This document shows positions 12,477-13,587 of a DNA stretch of 13,587 bases, one piece after another; the first letter of the stretch is position 1; every line of letters begins with the position of its first letter. Source of the stretch: Neomoorella mulderi. GTDB taxonomy: Bacteria > Bacillota > DSM-521 > Neomoorellales > Neomoorellaceae. The stretch covers positions 1 through 13,587 of the forward strand of contig DRZV01000020.1 of assembly GCA_011375465.1 (NCBI GenBank), in the 5' to 3' direction. The position numbers were made by a program, and so were the translations under genes. The notes under the pieces were generated by a model. It searched no databases and was not told where the DNA came from. It saw nothing but the letters and a program-made list of their open reading frames with translations.

Positions 12477-12660
12477 AAAGATTCTCCTTACTTAGAAATA
12501 GAGGAGTTTTATAAAGGGGAAGATGTTTTGGTGCTTATAATAAACCACGAAAATGAGGGAGAAAATTATAGATTTAGTGGGAAAACGAGAGATTAGCCTT
12601 GAAAATTTCACAATTGGTCCCAATAAGGTAGTTGCATTTTGGCTCAAAAAGGGGGTATAA
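12477..12660 (+). pseudogene. AT-rich fragment of an unrecognised protein
   Basis: After the permease fragment, an open stretch reads SPYLEIEEFYKGEDVLVLI, then INHENEGENYRFS, and shifts frame near 12575 to VGKREISLENFTIGPNKVV, ending AFWLKKGV with TAA at 12658-12660. There is no start codon with a ribosome binding site, so this is the C-terminal remnant of a gene whose front is missing. The pattern of alternating hydrophobic residues with NEGENY and TIGPNKV suggests a small beta-sandwich domain such as those found in surface proteins of thermophiles. I do not recognise the family. It directly precedes the GH130 pseudogene. Confidence 0.45.
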
Positions 12661-13505
12661 GTGACGTTCAGAGTTGGAAAGATTAAGTGATAAACCTATT
12701 TTAACTCCAACAGAAGATCACGAATGGGAAAAAGCCGCAGTTTTTAATGCTGCGGCTAAAAGTATATCTTTTTTACAGAGCCTCTAACAATAAAGTTTGT
12801 GTTAAACACCGAAAAGCCAGAGGAAGAAAATAAATTCGTATCTTCTATTGGATACGCTGTTAGTGAAGATGGCATTTATTTCCAAAGACTTGATAAACCT
12901 GTATTAGCTGGGAAAACTCCACAAGAGGCGTGGGGAGTAGAAGACCCCCGAATCACCAAACTGGATGGGAAATACTACATGCTCTACACGGCGTTTGGAG
13001 GAAAGGAGTGGTTGGATTTTAGAATTGGTCTGAATGATTTAAAAAATTGGGAAGGGCACAGAATTGTTCTCGATGAACCTAATAAAGATGCGGCACTTTT
13101 GTCCGAAAAAATAGATGGAAAGCATGTACTTTATCCATAGAAGAGTGCCCGATATTTGGATTGCTTATGCGGAAGATTTAGTAAATTGGCATGACCACAA
13201 AATCATAATGTCTCCTAGGAAAGGATGGTGGGACTCTAAAAAATAGGTATAGCGGGACCCCCACTCAAGATAGGAGACGGATGGCTTTTAATTTACCACG
13301 GAGTAGATGAAAACAATGTGTACAGATTGGGGGCAGCGCTTTTGGAGTTGGAGGACCCCTCAAGAGTTGTAGCAAGACAAGAAGAACCTATTTTAGAAAC
13401 GTGGTATTTAGCTGTGGTGTTGTAGAAATAGATGGAGTATTTTATGTTTACTACGGCGCAGCTGATACTTGTATAGGAGTTGCAGCTGTAGAAAAAAAAT
13501 TTTAA
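12661..13505 (+). pseudogene. Broken GH130 mannoside phosphorylase/glycosidase
   Basis: GTG 12661 follows AAAGGGGG closely. Pieces in several frames line up with one GH130 protein: ERLSDKPILTPTEDHEWEKA and VFNAA (12677-12754), LKVYLFYRASNNKV (from 12756), then the longest intact part (12799-13137) with SSIGYAVSEDGIYFQRLDKP, the family core GVEDPRITKLDGKYYMLYTA and a stop at 13138. Next come FIHRRVPDIWIAYAEDLVNW, a stop after a run of six A (13239-13243), PPLKIGDGWLLIYHGVDENN, and finally FSCGVVEIDGVFYVYYGAAD before TAA 13503-13505. GH130 enzymes cleave beta-mannosides, mostly by phosphorolysis; the Asp in the Glu-Asp-Pro-Arg motif is the expected acid. Between GluThrTrpTyr and PheSerCys about ten family residues appear to be missing, so this is real decay. 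Confidence 0.75.
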
Positions 13506-13511
13506 GAAGGG

Positions 13512-13587
13512 GTGTGGAAATTGATAAAGTTAAGGAGATTGACGGGCAAACCTGTTCTTGAGCCAAAACCAGAAAATGAGTGGGAAA
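13512..13587 (+). CDS. Second GH130-type gene, start only (window edge)
   Basis: After the GH130 pseudogene a new frame opens at GTG 13512 or, better spaced from AAGAAGGGG (13504-13512), TTG 13521. It reads LIKLRRLTGKPVLEPKPE then NEWE before the window ends. This matches the N-terminus of the preceding pseudogene (ERLSDKPILTPTEDHEWEK) in order and spacing, so two GH130 paralogues lie in tandem. Only about 25 residues are visible; whether the gene is intact cannot be judged. Confidence 0.5.
   Translation, partial: MWKLIKLRRLTGKPVLEPKPENEWE

Noticed and set aside
12352..13587. Insertion sequence or phage causing the AT-rich junction
   Set aside because: No transposase, integrase, terminal inverted repeat or target duplication is visible; the cause of the junction stays open.
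1..13587. CRISPR arrays, tRNA or rRNA genes
   Set aside because: Reading both strands showed no regularly spaced repeats, no tRNA-like cloverleaf with a TTCGA loop in the gaps, and no rRNA sequence.

Overview
The window reads as chromosomal DNA of an anaerobic, probably thermophilic Gram-positive Firmicute (Clostridia, Moorella/Desulfotomaculum-like). The reasons are strong AGGAGG ribosome binding sites, GC-rich genes that still use many ATA and AGG codons, S-layer homology (SLH) domains, lipoprotein signals without any TonB or outer-membrane genes, and a Feo ferrous iron operon with a small Cys-rich FeoB partner. The genus is inference. Every gene I can support lies on the + strand.

Layout. 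1-1360: an unrecognised small protein (cut by the window edge), a ribokinase-fold NAD(P)H-hydrate dehydratase-like protein and a TusA-type sulfur carrier, closed by a clear intrinsic terminator. 1438-4996: a molybdate/tungstate block, consisting of a DUF4213/DUF364 putative metal-chelation protein, a ModA lipoprotein, the ModB permease and the ModC ATPase. The DUF364 gene and modC carry three frameshifts, all explained by one missing base in a C or G run. 5017-7887: a promoter with a Fur-box-like site, then feoA, feoA, feoB and a Cys-rich membrane peptide. 7934-11188: an inverted repeat (possible operator), then DUF2325, a NifX/NifB-type small protein, and a large secreted, S-layer-anchored protein with two CbiX chelatase domains, a duplicated middle module and three SLH domains.

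11255-13587: a degraded tail. An iron-siderophore/corrinoid ABC binding lipoprotein (BtuF/FepB type) carries about five lesions. A FecCD-type permease stops after about 37 residues and runs directly into AT-rich DNA. That DNA holds an unrecognised protein fragment, a GH130 mannoside phosphorylase pseudogene and the start of a second GH130 gene. The junction near 12474 looks like the edge of an insertion, a deletion or an assembly chimera.

How the genes may work together (inference): the centre of the window is a metal acquisition locus. Mo/W oxyanions enter through ModABC and Fe2+ through FeoAB. The SLH-anchored chelatase sits on the cell surface beside a metal-chelate ABC transporter, which suggests extracytoplasmic handling of iron or cobalt tetrapyrroles. 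That surface chelatase and its duplicated middle module are the best candidates for something not well described.
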